Source: Dryococelus australis (taxonomy: Eukaryota > Arthropoda > Insecta > Phasmatodea > Phasmatidae). Taken from it: a stretch of DNA of 64,000 nucleotides. Positions 1-11,220 of the stretch are shown one piece after another. The notes under the pieces were generated by a model. The model saw nothing but the letters and a program-made list of their open reading frames with translations, ran no database searches and was not told the DNA's origin. Within the stretch, counting starts at the first letter, position 1. Every line of letters starts with the position of its first letter. Position numbers and translations under genes: made by a program. The stretch is from positions 296,732,466 to 296,796,465 of the forward strand of contig CM057009.1 of the NCBI GenBank assembly GCA_029891345.1, read 5' to 3'.

Positions 1-10
1 GAATATGCAA

Positions 11-262
11 ACTGGAGTGAAGAGATTTTGGTGGCTCTTAACATCAAGGTCTTGAGAGCCGATGAGGGTGCAGTTAGGTCAGTATGGAGCAGCGCCGGAA
101 TGGAAGGGAGGGGGGAACGGCAAATCCCCGAGAAAACCCCCGGCGGCATCGTCCGGCACGATTCCCACATGTGAAAATCCGGGTGCAACACCGCCAGGAA
201 TCGAACCTGGTTCGTCTTGTTGAGAGGGGAGAAGTCTAGCCACTACACCACTGCGGCCCCTT
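11..262 (-). mobile_element. tRNA-derived SINE, full length with TSD
   Basis: Read on the minus strand, the head (about 262 down to 185) has a good RNA polymerase III box A (TGGTGTAGTGG) and a perfect box B (GGTTCGATTCC). A body with the recurring core GTGCCGGACGATGCC follows, then a 3' end with a 9-bp hairpin (GGCTCTTAA/TTGAGAGCC, plus-strand view). The 9-bp word AATATGCAA at 2-10 and 263-271 is a target-site duplication, which fixes both ends. Retroposition by L1/R1-type machinery is known for such elements, but the partner LINE here is unknown. The 97-residue reading frame across it is incidental. Confidence 0.85.
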
Positions 263-271
263 AATATGCAA

Positions 272-2280
272 GGAAAATCTCCAAGATTACAGGAGTTTAA
301 ATTAGGACACAAAATAATCCACAATAATTGGAAGATACTCCTCCCTAAAATTATACCATATAGTTCAATCACGGTTTCTACGGATGTTTTGAAACAAACC
401 TTTGAAAAATCACCCTATGAGTAATACGTTAACCTGTTTTTTTTTAATAAATGGCATGCCAGAAGTATATAACACTGATTATATATTTGAATAAATTATA
501 CTTTACCATAGTATCTTCCATAAATTGTAATTTTTATTATGTATTCAATACGGATTAAAAATACGGAGCAGCGATGTTTTGGCAACGTCTAGTAAGAAAT
601 ACGTAGTTCACAATTAAAAGGTTTTTTGTATGATATATTTACATTAAACGTTACCTATTGAAATATTTAAATATTTAGGAAGCCCGAATGAAACATATTT
701 CATTGTTAAAGTTTAAAACAGCGCAAAATATGGTGCGCAAGCCCTAGTTACGTAGCATTTCTTTTTTCGGCCGAGGAAGAAACTGTCGGCTGAGCGGAGA
801 TTGTCGATCTCGCTCGCTCTCTTTCCCCCTCGGGAACTCACGCATCGCTAGTAGTCGCAAAAAAATTATACAAGTTTTCAATTCTAGCATATTTCATACT
901 TGTTACAGCGAAATAATGTTTTAATTTGTAATTCACAACTGAAAAGAGATTATGTTTTAATACCTATTTTGATATATTTGTGTGTGATGGTGGGAGGGTT
1001 ACATATCTGATTTTGGCAGAAGTGGCAAGTGGCGACATGACATGGCGCGTTTCTGTTTAGCAACGAAGAGTTAATTTTTCCTGCTCCGAAAAATACTTCA
1101 AATTACCACATCAAGTGTGTACAAGTTATTTTAAACCTACCTAGGCAAGTTACGATGTTGTGATAAATCTGCATTTCCATGGCAGGAACAAATATACTGT
1201 AACATGTGTTGTGATCGCTGCGTGTGAAAGCGTGTGACTGCGCCTTAGCCGTTAAGCTGGCCCAGTGTGAGTAATTGCAAATATTGGACGGGCGAAAATT
1301 TATAAGTTTTAACCGTTAACTGTATTTAGGAGACAAAGTTCATTATTTTAAAGTCACGTCTGTTTATCACAACGTTGTACCTTTGCCCTAGGCGTTTGAA
1401 ACAGTTGTGTAACGTGCTTACATTCCTGTGATATAAATGTTGCCACAATCCCAATTAATTACAAAGCCCAGCCAAAAAAAAAAAAAAAACTAAGTAAATA
1501 ATTAAATAAACCTAGTAAAAATCACGTACCTATGCAAATACATATGAACTGAATAAAAGTTACGGTAAGACTATTTGTCTGCATGTTCACCTCTATCTGT
1601 GAAGTTTGTCGCTGCTACGGACAAATAAAAAGCTACACGAGTTGTGTGTGTGTGAATTTGCTGTCTTTTTCGTTGGATTGGTTGCATCGTTAATATTTAT
1701 TCCAACTAAGGCCGTCCTTTAAGGAGAAAACCCAACACACATCAATAAGAGGTTTAATACTACTGTTCTTTCCGCTACAGTTGTAACAGGGTTAAACACA
1801 GTCGCAGCAAAATATTCATGTGTATTATGTGTAATGTGCTATATCATGTGTAACATATGTTAATGTAGGTAAAATAATAACCGTAAAAACTATCGTCAAT
1901 ACAGGCATTTTTTAAAAGTCACAGCTGACCTAAATATTGTTATAGGCCTAAAATACGAATATTCGTACGTAATGGTTTTTAAAATATGAAAAAATTATTT
2001 GAACAGCTGTAAAAGGTAAACAACGCATTTGACAGTTATAAAAGTAAAAGTCACATGGCAGTGTTTATGATTACGTGTAGCGGAAGGATACGTAATCGGT
2101 AACCAAAAGTAGAAATTTAATAGGGCTTCCGAAACACCCTAAGATACCGTGAATGGACTATACCCTAGTATTGATGATTTAAAAAGTTACAAAAAAAAGT
2201 TGATGCTGGGAGCTGACCCACTCAACTAAATTGAACAAATATAAACCCACTATATAAATTATGTACTAGGAGCGAACCTA
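272..2280. other. AT-rich spacer, no gene seen
   Basis: I see no coding region, RNA gene or recognisable mobile element. There are homopolymer runs (for example A-rich at 1473-1489) and a slightly GC-richer patch near 770-850 without a usable reading frame. Confidence 0.5.
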
Positions 2281-2800
2281 CTACACAGCCTGGGTAATCT
2301 CAGTGCAAATAGGTGTAACTTTCAAAGGATTCGTGAGAAGGCAACTGACGAGTTGCCAACACACTGAAGAAATTAGAAGACATGATGCAGACCTGGCAAC
2401 GTTCAAGGAATATGAACGGAGGAACAATGGCCTAAAGCAATGAACCAGGATAAGAGAGACTGGAAATATACGTACTTGGCACTGGAACATGAGAATTAAA
2501 TTAAAATAATCCAGACCGAAGGAAAGCTTATGCGGGTGTGAGGCAGCAGCCCCCTCCTGGCTGCTGCCAAACGAAGGGATAGATATAGTTAGTGTGTTGT
2601 AGATCCGCCATACAATGACCTAGAGAAGAATAGTAGAAACATATACATTAGAGTAGAGAATAACCCCCAGGTTGCTAGGAGAATCAGGGTGAATTACATG
2701 ATCAGCCGCGCCACACACGCCTTCCGAGCAGCGTGGCAGTGAAATAGAATAAAGTTTGCAATCATATATAACAATAAACAAAGTGTGATTGTATGCAAAG
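2281..2800. other. Unclassified segment with a perfect GC hairpin
   Basis: A purine-rich segment of unknown origin. It contains a perfect 10-bp stem (GGCAGCAGCC at 2542-2551, GGCTGCTGCC at 2559-2568, 7-nt loop). An AATAAA lies near 2749. It could be the 3' end of a decayed retroelement transcript, but no protein motif supports that. Confidence 0.3.
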
Positions 2801-3628
2801 TAATAAAAGCAAAAGTAAAAGTGATATGGCCCGACTTAGCCAAATGATGGAAAGTAATGACAGAAAAAGCAATGATCAGTTAAAGGAACTACTTTAAACT
2901 TGCGTGTCTGGCCTTTGGCACGAAAAAAAAAATACCGTTGTATAACCCTTTGTGGTGCCACATTCTTGGTGGATGAAGTCTTAATGAAATAAGAACAAAA
3001 GTTAACGTGTTTATTTATAATCTTATCAAAGAAAATTGTTCACAGTTTATTCCTTCAAAACCTACTGCAAATCACTAAGTTACAATCCTCTTAAAAATAA
3101 TACATCATTGCCGAGTATCTAGTTACATAAGATTATGTTCATTGTTAATAGAGTCTTTTCGAGATCAACTTATGGAAAATGCCACTGTCCCTACCCGCAC
3201 ATATTTTAACTGGCACACCGACTGGCATTGGTCCAGTAGTTGATACGGAGGGTAAAGTAGTTCCTTATCTTATTGTTGGAATGAAAGCGTTACATAAACG
3301 TGTGAATAATTAAATTATTTCTTTTGCGTTTTCAATTAATATTTAGTGAAGTTTAACAAATTTGTCAAATATATACTTTTCTGATAATTTTAAAGATTCA
3401 CTTTAGGTGCCCATAGCAATGTAAATTTTACATATGGTGGATTGATACACAGTGTGCATACAAGTAGATCTCAAGCAGAGCTTTAAAAAGTATTCATTTA
3501 ACGGCGTACAGCCCATAATGAATAATTAGTCGTGCTAACACAAAAAACGTAGTCTAATTCTATAAATCAGTACAGTAGCACGGCTGTGTCAAGTCTCCCG
3601 TTATGTGTCACCTCCCTTCCGAGTGGTG
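2801..3628. other. AT-rich spacer, no gene seen
   Basis: Nothing beyond AT-rich unique-looking sequence and short homopolymers. Confidence 0.5.
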
Positions 3629-3842
3629 TGGCCAGAAGAGGGAGGATTTTTGGACGGCTCTTAACAGCGAGGCCTTAAGAGCCGATTAGGGTGAAGCGAG
3701 GTGGATATGGCGCCGGAATGTTAAGGGAGGGGAAACGGGAGGACCCCGAGAAATCCCGCCGACAAGCGGCATCGTCCGGCACTATTCCCCACGCATGAAA
3801 ATATGGGAGCGACGCCCGCTTGCAACCTGGCTCGTAAACACA
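3629..3842 (-). mobile_element. tRNA-derived SINE, head truncated
   Basis: Same family as 11-262. It shares the body core (GTGCCGGACGATGCC-like at about 3770-3785, plus-strand complement) and the terminal hairpin, here fully Watson-Crick (GGCTCTTAA/TTAAGAGCC, around 3655-3682). The tRNA-like head is degenerate: box B-like sequence has decayed around 3815-3835 and box A is missing. No clear target-site duplication. Confidence 0.75.
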
Positions 3843-6027
3843 CTTATCTTGGCTATAAAAATTTACGAAATTAAGGGCGAAGTAATGATCGCTGGCACCA
3901 AAGTAATTCATCCATTCTGTCGTCAAATTTAATTACAGTAGAGCAAAATAAAAGTATTATACGGCAGAAGAGTGAAATTAATTTGGTCACATTTGGTTAA
4001 ATTTCCACTCTTAGTGCAAAGAAAGTTAATTGTTTAAGTAGCTCTAGTGCAATTCGAATTATGAAAAAAATTCAAAATATCGTTAGCAACAATAGTGCTA
4101 TCTAGCGGCTAAATATTTTATTTGCAAACTATGAGCAGTGAGCTTTCACATTTGAATAGAATAAATCGTGGTTGTGTTCGATAACAGGTGACACCACTTG
4201 AAGATTGACTCTTAACTGTTTTGCTTCCCCAGGTGAATTCCGGTGCAGTTAAACGCTCACCTTCCCACTTCCTCAATCATTAGATTAAGAGCCTAATTTA
4301 ATTCCTCGCGTTTAATTCATTTTATATAGCCTGATTATATACCGTTACATTATACATTGTTTTAATACAAAGAAAACTTCTGAAAGCAATGCTTTTGAAC
4401 AACTGTTTAATAACCTACCACACACACTGTACACTACCAGGCAAAAATGCAATATGCATCGTGCCCAAAGTTCAGAGGAAACAGATTAGCAGCCAGATGT
4501 CGCCGAACTTGTAAACACATCAAATTATGAATCTCCTATAACATTCTTATCATCTCGTGTTTACTAATAACTTCTTTAAATATTACTTTAGTTTATTTCC
4601 TTAATGAAATATACTTTTACAAACTTGCCACTAAGTTTGTGACCGGTGCATTTTTCTTTCTGCTTCGTTGTTTTAACGTCTTAACAGTTTTATTTTCGCA
4701 ATTAAATTTGCAGCACGTGCCACACTTACTGGCCCATGGCTACTGGACGAAACAAAAACTTTTCTCAGAAGAAAACTGCCACTGTATGTTGCGCTCAAGA
4801 CAAAAGCTGGCATTGCATGTGAACTTGCTAAATACTTAATTACTGCTTAGGTGGCAAGTTTATGCGAAGTCTGTCCTTCAATGCTAGTATCTACAAGCTC
4901 TTGCGGACGTGAGCCCTACCACAGATGCCTAGTTTTAACTACTGCGACTGCTCTACAACTTAAGTTGATTTGCAACACGAACTTCAAATATATTCCGCCA
5001 GTGATGATGTTCCGGAGTGGAGGGAGGGGTGGCAGTAAAGGGGGCACCCACCCCCCACCCCTTCATTTTCGCATTAATTGTTCTAGTTTAGCTTTTGAAA
5101 ACCAGGCAATTTCTCAATTGTCATGAAAACTTTTCTTACAAGTCTCCAGTTAACGAGCAACGAAGTATAAAGGCGATATTCCCATGCATTGGGCCGAGCC
5201 GTTATTCAAATACAAAACACGTTAACAGGTAACAAATACATTGCCACCCTAAGAACGTGGAATTACAGTAGAAACTAACATTTTACATACAACCTATATT
5301 AAGAGATTTTAACTTTTCTACGACACTATTAACACTAAAATTTTAGAAGGGGCTTTTTCATTTTAATGTGGCGTTTCCAGTAATTTCGTAATTTTGCGGC
5401 TATTTCACGAATTTCCGCAGAAACCAATTATTTTTAGTATGAAATTCACCCTAATTTTCTAATACCTAGTATTAATGTCTGTGCAGTTGTAAAAGCCAGT
5501 GTTTTCGGATGATTGTACACATTTATGGGACCCAACAGCACCACTTTATTCCGGTAATGAATAATTATAATAGCTCGCATATACACCAGTGCACTACGCT
5601 TTTATTACATTTTGGATTACCACTGAATATTTGATTAATAAAGGACATTATAATATTGACAATTTTAAAATCAAAACAATGACGAACCTGACTTGTTATT
5701 CATCTCCAAATGCCAATGCATAACTTCACTACACAATAAGTAAATTTATCAAAACTAACAGAGCTGACCTGCAAAAACTTAATAAAATGAAACGTCACAA
5801 GCAAGCATCTTAATTAGGAAAGCAACAGCGGACCAAAGGATTACTACGGTGCCAACTGGCAGAACTCTCAATAAACGCGATTGTCAGGGAGAGATGATAT
5901 CTGGAATATTAGCCGCTTCATCGCGGCGATGAAGGCCCGAGGAATACATCATGACCCACTTGAGACAGGCACATTGCCAACTCTCAGCCCATCTGCCGCT
6001 TCACATCGCTCCAGAGAGTCCGTCAAC
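3843..6027. other. Spacer, no gene seen
   Basis: AT-rich, with a G-rich then C-rich patch at about 5010-5062 (GGGGCACCCACCCCCC). No coding signature. Short reading frames here show no domain or codon pattern. Confidence 0.45.
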
Positions 6028-6160
6028 GACATGTTCTCCAAGTGGTCGCTACCACCTTGCCGCATGCACTGTAGAATCGCGACACTGCCTCCAGGTGGTC
6101 GCCACCATATTCCGCCGCGTATACTGTGGTACAGCGACATGTTCTCCAAGTGATAGCCAA
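6028..6160. repeat. Short GC-rich tandem repeat, ~55-bp period
   Basis: The words CGACATGTTCTCCAAGTGGT (about 6028), CGACACTGCCTCCAGGTGGT (about 6079) and CGACATGTTCTCCAAGTGAT (about 6134) recur at about 50-55 bp. Each is followed by a CGC-containing stretch, giving about 2.5 diverged units. The overlapping frames on both strands are a consequence of the GC-rich repeat rather than evidence for a protein. Confidence 0.6.
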
Positions 6161-7815
6161 TACTATTACGTCATCTCATAGTTCCACCGTATTGCTGTAG
6201 AACTGTGGCAAGCACTCAATTTTTGTCGCCAACCAAATAGTTTTATAATAAATAACATTTATGTTAACCTTAGTTTTAGTCCCTTTCATATTTCGTAAAT
6301 TTGTTTAGTTAGTTTCATTAGGGAAACCTTGGTAACAACTGCTCTCGTTGAGAGAAACTATCAATAATGCGCAGCAGCACACCTAACTGGACGGGAAGCT
6401 GAATGTGTGCGATGCCAGAGAAATACAGTTCACTGTAGTTAGTGTTGGCATAGATTAAGGGAAGTGGCACTACTCACGTCACTCGCCTAGCACAAGTGAT
6501 ACACTTTCTACCTTAAGGCAGAAGGATCGTGGCTTCCAATAGAGCACTGCACCCAATTTTACTACATAGACAACTCGTTAAAAACTACTACACACACTAA
6601 CAACCATGTATGAAAAGAACTAATTATTTTGCATGTAAAAGAAGAAAGCACGTATTTGTTAAACGTTAAATATTTTGCTAGAATAGACATGTGTCCAAAA
6701 AATAGTACGGGTATTTTAAATCAAAATTTACGCGTATGTCCATTATTTATGCCGTAGAAAGCACATTTTCAAAAAAGCGTATCACAGTAATTATTCTTGT
6801 TCTATGTCATGAAAAGTCTGCGAAATTATTTATAAACATCTCTGTACACTACTGGCAGTTCCAACAAAGATCATTAACTACTTCCATGTAGGACTGTTTC
6901 TTTACGTAAAAGTCACCAGTCAGCTCTCTTAAAAGACATGATTAACCATTTTTTTGGCCACAGCATACAACTTCAGCAATTATCGTCGCAAATATTTGTC
7001 ATCAGTACCAATATTTTCTTTCGTACAATCGCAGTGAATGACTGCACTACTTGACAAAGTTTTTCTTGTAAAAATAAGCTTTCTGAACTAACCAAAACGG
7101 AAATATGTTTAATTTATTATTTAAAATATACTAATTTATTTTATTTAACATTTCTAGGAATATACTGTAATATTTTTATACTGATTAATTGTACTATTTT
7201 AACCATTTTGGTAGTATATTGGTTAACGAGTTCTGAATGTTTTACAGTCTGAAACAGTACACAAAAATAAGTGTTTCAGAAATTGCATTTTTGAAAATCT
7301 GAACATAGGAGAAAATACATTTTGACTAACGTGAAACAAATTTGATATTTTGCACAAGAACTACACTAAGAACAGGTGAATGAGGCACATGCCCAATAGC
7401 AGCCACCCTTTTTCGTCCTGATGGCTAGTACTCCACAAGGCACCAGAAGAGATCGGGAGTGATACTGTTCCATTAGTACTGCTGCACAGCCTCGAAAATA
7501 CACGGAATAGGATCAGAATAGGATCCACAGCTTGCACATCTCTCTCGTCAGCAACCTATATGTATTCGACTGAATTGTCGGGCAACATCGGTGGACAAGC
7601 AAGCAACCGAAGTCCGTGGAATGGTTAATCCAATTACTCTGTTGCATTTGAGGAGCAATGGGAAGGTGCATTATCTTGCTATAGGTACATGTCTCCGGCA
7701 GGGTGCTGTAGGTGCAGAAATGGGTTCACGTGATCTGCCAGCAGGTCTATGCATCGTTCGCCGGTAAGGGAAGATGGCACGTGTACCAGGGGGCCAATTT
7801 CACCCCACATATATA
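6161..7815. other. AT-rich spacer, no gene seen
   Basis: No gene, RNA or repeat signature that I can support. The sequence is rich in TTTA/AATA words. Confidence 0.45.
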
Positions 7816-8198
7816 GGCAGTTAACTGTAAAATGAGCAATTTTGAAAGCCTTGCTCAAGATCTAATTGTATGTACGTTATGTATTCTTCCACCTTATGTA
7901 AAATTAACATTGCCATGGACATCACTTTATTCACGCGTCAGTCAAGTAAAACTGAAATTTCTAGGAAAGTAAATCTTGTACAAATCTGCTCATTTTCACA
8001 CTTCGATGCATTAAGAAAACCGAAAGCGAAATAATCGATATAAGTTATCACAAATGGTTACCTAACACTATTTGACGTTAAAATATTGAACTATTTTCCA
8101 TCCATCGTTACCAACTTTACTCGGCAAATGTAAGTGTTCGGGGCAGTGACTTTTTTCTTAGGTTCATTTTAAAAGTGCTCACTTTATCGTGAACAGTC
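7816..8198 (+). mobile_element. F1 MITE, long subfamily
   Basis: Starts with a diverged form of the family end (consensus GGCTGTTCACGGTAAAGTGA) followed by GCAATTTTGAAAGCC. It closes with the inverted end AAGTGCTCACTTTATCGTGAACAGTC. The interior (ATTAACATTGCCATGG, a CTTTATTCACGCGTCAG-like stretch, GTTACCAACTTTAC) matches the copy at 8831-9255. It is flanked on the left by TATA. No coding capacity, so a non-autonomous element. Confidence 0.8.
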
Positions 8199-8830
8199 TT
8201 TAGTATCCATACGTGAATACCACCACCGGCCTAAAAAGTAGCCTACTGACACCAGGGAAGCATCTCTTCAGGTGCTTGGCGACGAACGCGTGCCCTGTCA
8301 TCGACGTGTACCTCGTCTTATTCATCCAGGCGATAGTTTTCCATGCGTAGAGTGTGCAATGGCGTTTACCGCGCCCACGATTTTCTTGAGCGCCCATACG
8401 TCTGGCCCTAACGATCTGGCAAGGATCAGATGCACGGAACATCTTGTTCTTTCTCAAATCACTGCAATATTTAATGGAGATTTCAACTCGCATCCAGAAA
8501 AAAGGGCATAGATCTTCTAATTACATGCACGTACATCATTAACTTAATGTTCTTTATTTATTTACAATTTTATAACACACCCATGGCTAACATTTACAAA
8601 ATATAAAATCCTGCCCCTTCTATTAACACTTTTTATTCCTAACGATTGCACTGTCCACTGTCATGTATTGAAATCATTCCAAATGTACGCCACTCTCACA
8701 AGTCCCATTTGACAATAGTAGAACCGGTCAGTCCCAGTCTCTTCTCTCCCGCTGCACTCGCTGTTTACTGCGCCGCCAACCGTCGTCCCGATGATTAAAC
8801 ACCCAGCAATTATGGCCATTCGTTGCTATA
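8199..8830. other. Spacer between two F1 MITEs
   Basis: Contains overlapping 97- and 79-residue frames on opposite strands (8200-8511) with no recognisable domain. No other feature. Confidence 0.4.
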
Positions 8831-9255
8831 CGCTGTTCACGGTAAAATGTGAGCACTTTTGGAATCCCTGCTTAAGATCTAATTTTATGCACGTTATGTA
8901 TTTTTCAGCTTTATGTAAAATTTAAAAATTAACATTTCCATGGGCCTCGTCACTATTCTTGCGTCTATCAGGCGAAACCGCAAAATTTAAAAAGTAAATA
9001 TTTTACAAATCTAGTAATTTTTAAACTCTTGTGCATTAAACAAAAAGCGAAAAAAAAAAACTCAAGATATCACAAATGGACACCAAACACTTTTTATTCG
9101 ATGTTAAGATGGGGAACAACTTACTACTTTCCATCATTTGTTACCAACTTTACCGGGGTAATGGACAGTCAGTCCCTCAGTTTAAATATATGCAGGCAGG
9201 GGCAGTGACATTTTTCTACGGTTGATTTCAAAGTGCTCACTATACGTCAATAGCC
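8831..9255 (+). mobile_element. F1 MITE, long subfamily
   Basis: Left end CGCTGTTCACGGTAAAATGT, right end AAGTGCTCACTATACGTCAATAGCC. The interior aligns over its length with 7816-8198, including AAGATCTAATTTTATGCACG and GTAAATATTTTACAAATCT. Preceded by TATA like most copies. Confidence 0.8.
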
Positions 9256-10875
9256 TTTACCAACAATGGCACGCCAGGGCTTGTGTAGCTGAAGTGACCT
9301 GCCCGAGAAATTTCTTCGCACCTCGAGTTGCGCCGAGGAAGGTGATCGTAAAGTTCGCACAATGCCTCTCAAGTAATTCGTTCTTCTAGAGACGTGAAAC
9401 CAGTGCCGTTAGAGTTGCCTAGGCCCGCAATGTGGCTCCCTTTCCCCTCCTCCGGGTACCGGAGATGTCCTAGGAGTACTGTCCTGCGCGTGCCTCTGGG
9501 AGGGCACGGAGGTGTAGTGTCGCACGTTAAAACTATTTTCGAGATGGAAGCATCATTTTCGGTTTATTTAGCAACTTGTTTCAAGTAGTAACCACGGGGA
9601 ACGCTCTACGCTCAAACTGCGAAAACATTGGCCAGGTAGGAAAGTTGGTATGGAACATGCCATGGAAAATAGGATACGTCCTACTACCAAGCCTGGTATG
9701 AAATCTGGTTGTAGAAGGCAAATTCCATGACTGGTGTCTTACTAGCTAGTGTGACAGCTGCTATGGTAGACACTGCTCTAGCATTTTTTGGAATCTGATA
9801 CCGTGTGACATGGCCATAAGATGAGCACGAGACAAGAAAGAGTAGCCATTACTACAAGTCATTTGGTTCACCACACGATGGCACTACAGAAGACGAATTG
9901 AAGAGATTCCAGAGATAACTTATCTTGCCAGTCGTATGGCTGCGTTCCTTCCACACTTTCTCATTCTGCGACAATCGAGTATCGAGATGGATATCTGTTA
10001 AGGATGCTGGCCAATGTGGGACCGGCAGAGCGAAAGGTTAGGATTTTAATGTTAAATGAATTTTAACGCGTTTCTCAGCTATATTTAACAATACTGCTTT
10101 CAAACAAAAACACTGCAAGAGAGAAAATACGAGTTATTTTAATAAGTATGTTTTTGATGAAAGCATACATCATTTTACCAAAAATGTTCAGGACATTAAA
10201 AATTTCACAAAAGAAATTTATGGCGCCTTATCTTCACAGCCGCACTGGGCACACTGCTCAGCAATTTTGTTCGGGCACATCCAACACACGATGGTGTGCC
10301 ATCACCGCAATAAACTTGTGAAGACAACAACCGGCCAGCGAGGCCGCCTGGACGATACAAGATACTCTTGCAACATCGTACAGCAATCTCTCACTACCAG
10401 TAAGGCAGTCTCCTACCTGGTGTTCCGAGTGCGTTGATACGTCGCCGATAAATACGTTTTTGATCCTATTAAACATTCTCCAATGTGTTTACCTACTAAA
10501 AGAAACTACAATCCAGACGATGACTGAACAGTATTTTAGACATCACACACTTTGTAAACATTATTTTCACGCCCTCCGACATAGGTAAAAACTGCTTTTT
10601 TACACCGTTTTATATATAAACATACTGACCGGACACATACGAAACTACGATAAAGACATGCAATGGACTTTGCTACAAAGTCACGTCCAATCAAATTACA
10701 GACTCGCCCAATTAAAAGTCACGTTCCGACAAGTCGCCGACGAATAGACTCCACGCCGGTTGAGCGCCTTGCGTGTAGAGGCGATACTCTTTACATATGC
10801 CGGTTGGCGTCGCTCGTAGTGCTTTGATTTTTGCTTCACTCGCACATGCCGCTCAACAGGCGACCGCCGTAATGC
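9256..10875. other. Spacer, no gene seen
   Basis: Mixed composition with a GC-richer patch at about 9400-9530 (reading frame 9394-9588, no domain). No RNA gene or repeat recognised. Confidence 0.4.
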
Positions 10876-11220
10876 TGTTGCCTGGTTACAAAGCAGTGAG
10901 AATTTGGTATAGGTAATTACACGTTAATGAATTTTTATGTTTCTCTTAAAGGCAAGCTTTATAACACCAGGAACTTTTTTTCAGCAGAAAAGTACGTGCT
11001 TCTTTGCTAACTAAACCTTAATTAAATAAAAAAACTACGGAAAAACAAATTCTTATATTTTCCTCAATACAGAGATTTAAGAGTAACATTTCTCCCTGTT
11101 TTTTTTTTTTTTTTCCGAGTTTAGATCATCTCAATCGGCTTCAAAAATACTGAGCTCCGTTAACATGTTTCCCTATACCAATTTCTCACTGCTTTCAAAC
11201 TAGGCAAAAGCGTAACATAT
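10876..11220. mobile_element. F2 MITE with ~50-bp inverted ends
   Basis: The left arm (CTGTTGCCTGGTTAC, AAAGCAGTGAGAATTTGGTATAGG) and right arm (CCCTATACCAATTTCTCACTGC, then CTAGGCAAAAG) are imperfect inverted repeats of about 50 bp. The interior (AAGTACGTGCTTCTTTGC, TTAATTAAATAAAAAAAC, AATACAGAG) recurs at 54548-54792. No coding capacity. Confidence 0.75.

Noticed and set aside
181..262. Possible functional tRNA gene
   Set aside because: Boxes A and B are good, but the acceptor arms do not pair and the segment continues into the SINE body flanked by target duplications.
79..372. 97-residue minus-strand frame containing PGSIPGG
   Set aside because: It is the SINE read through its tRNA-like head. 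The same peptide scraps (GIVPDDA) appear at the other SINE copies.
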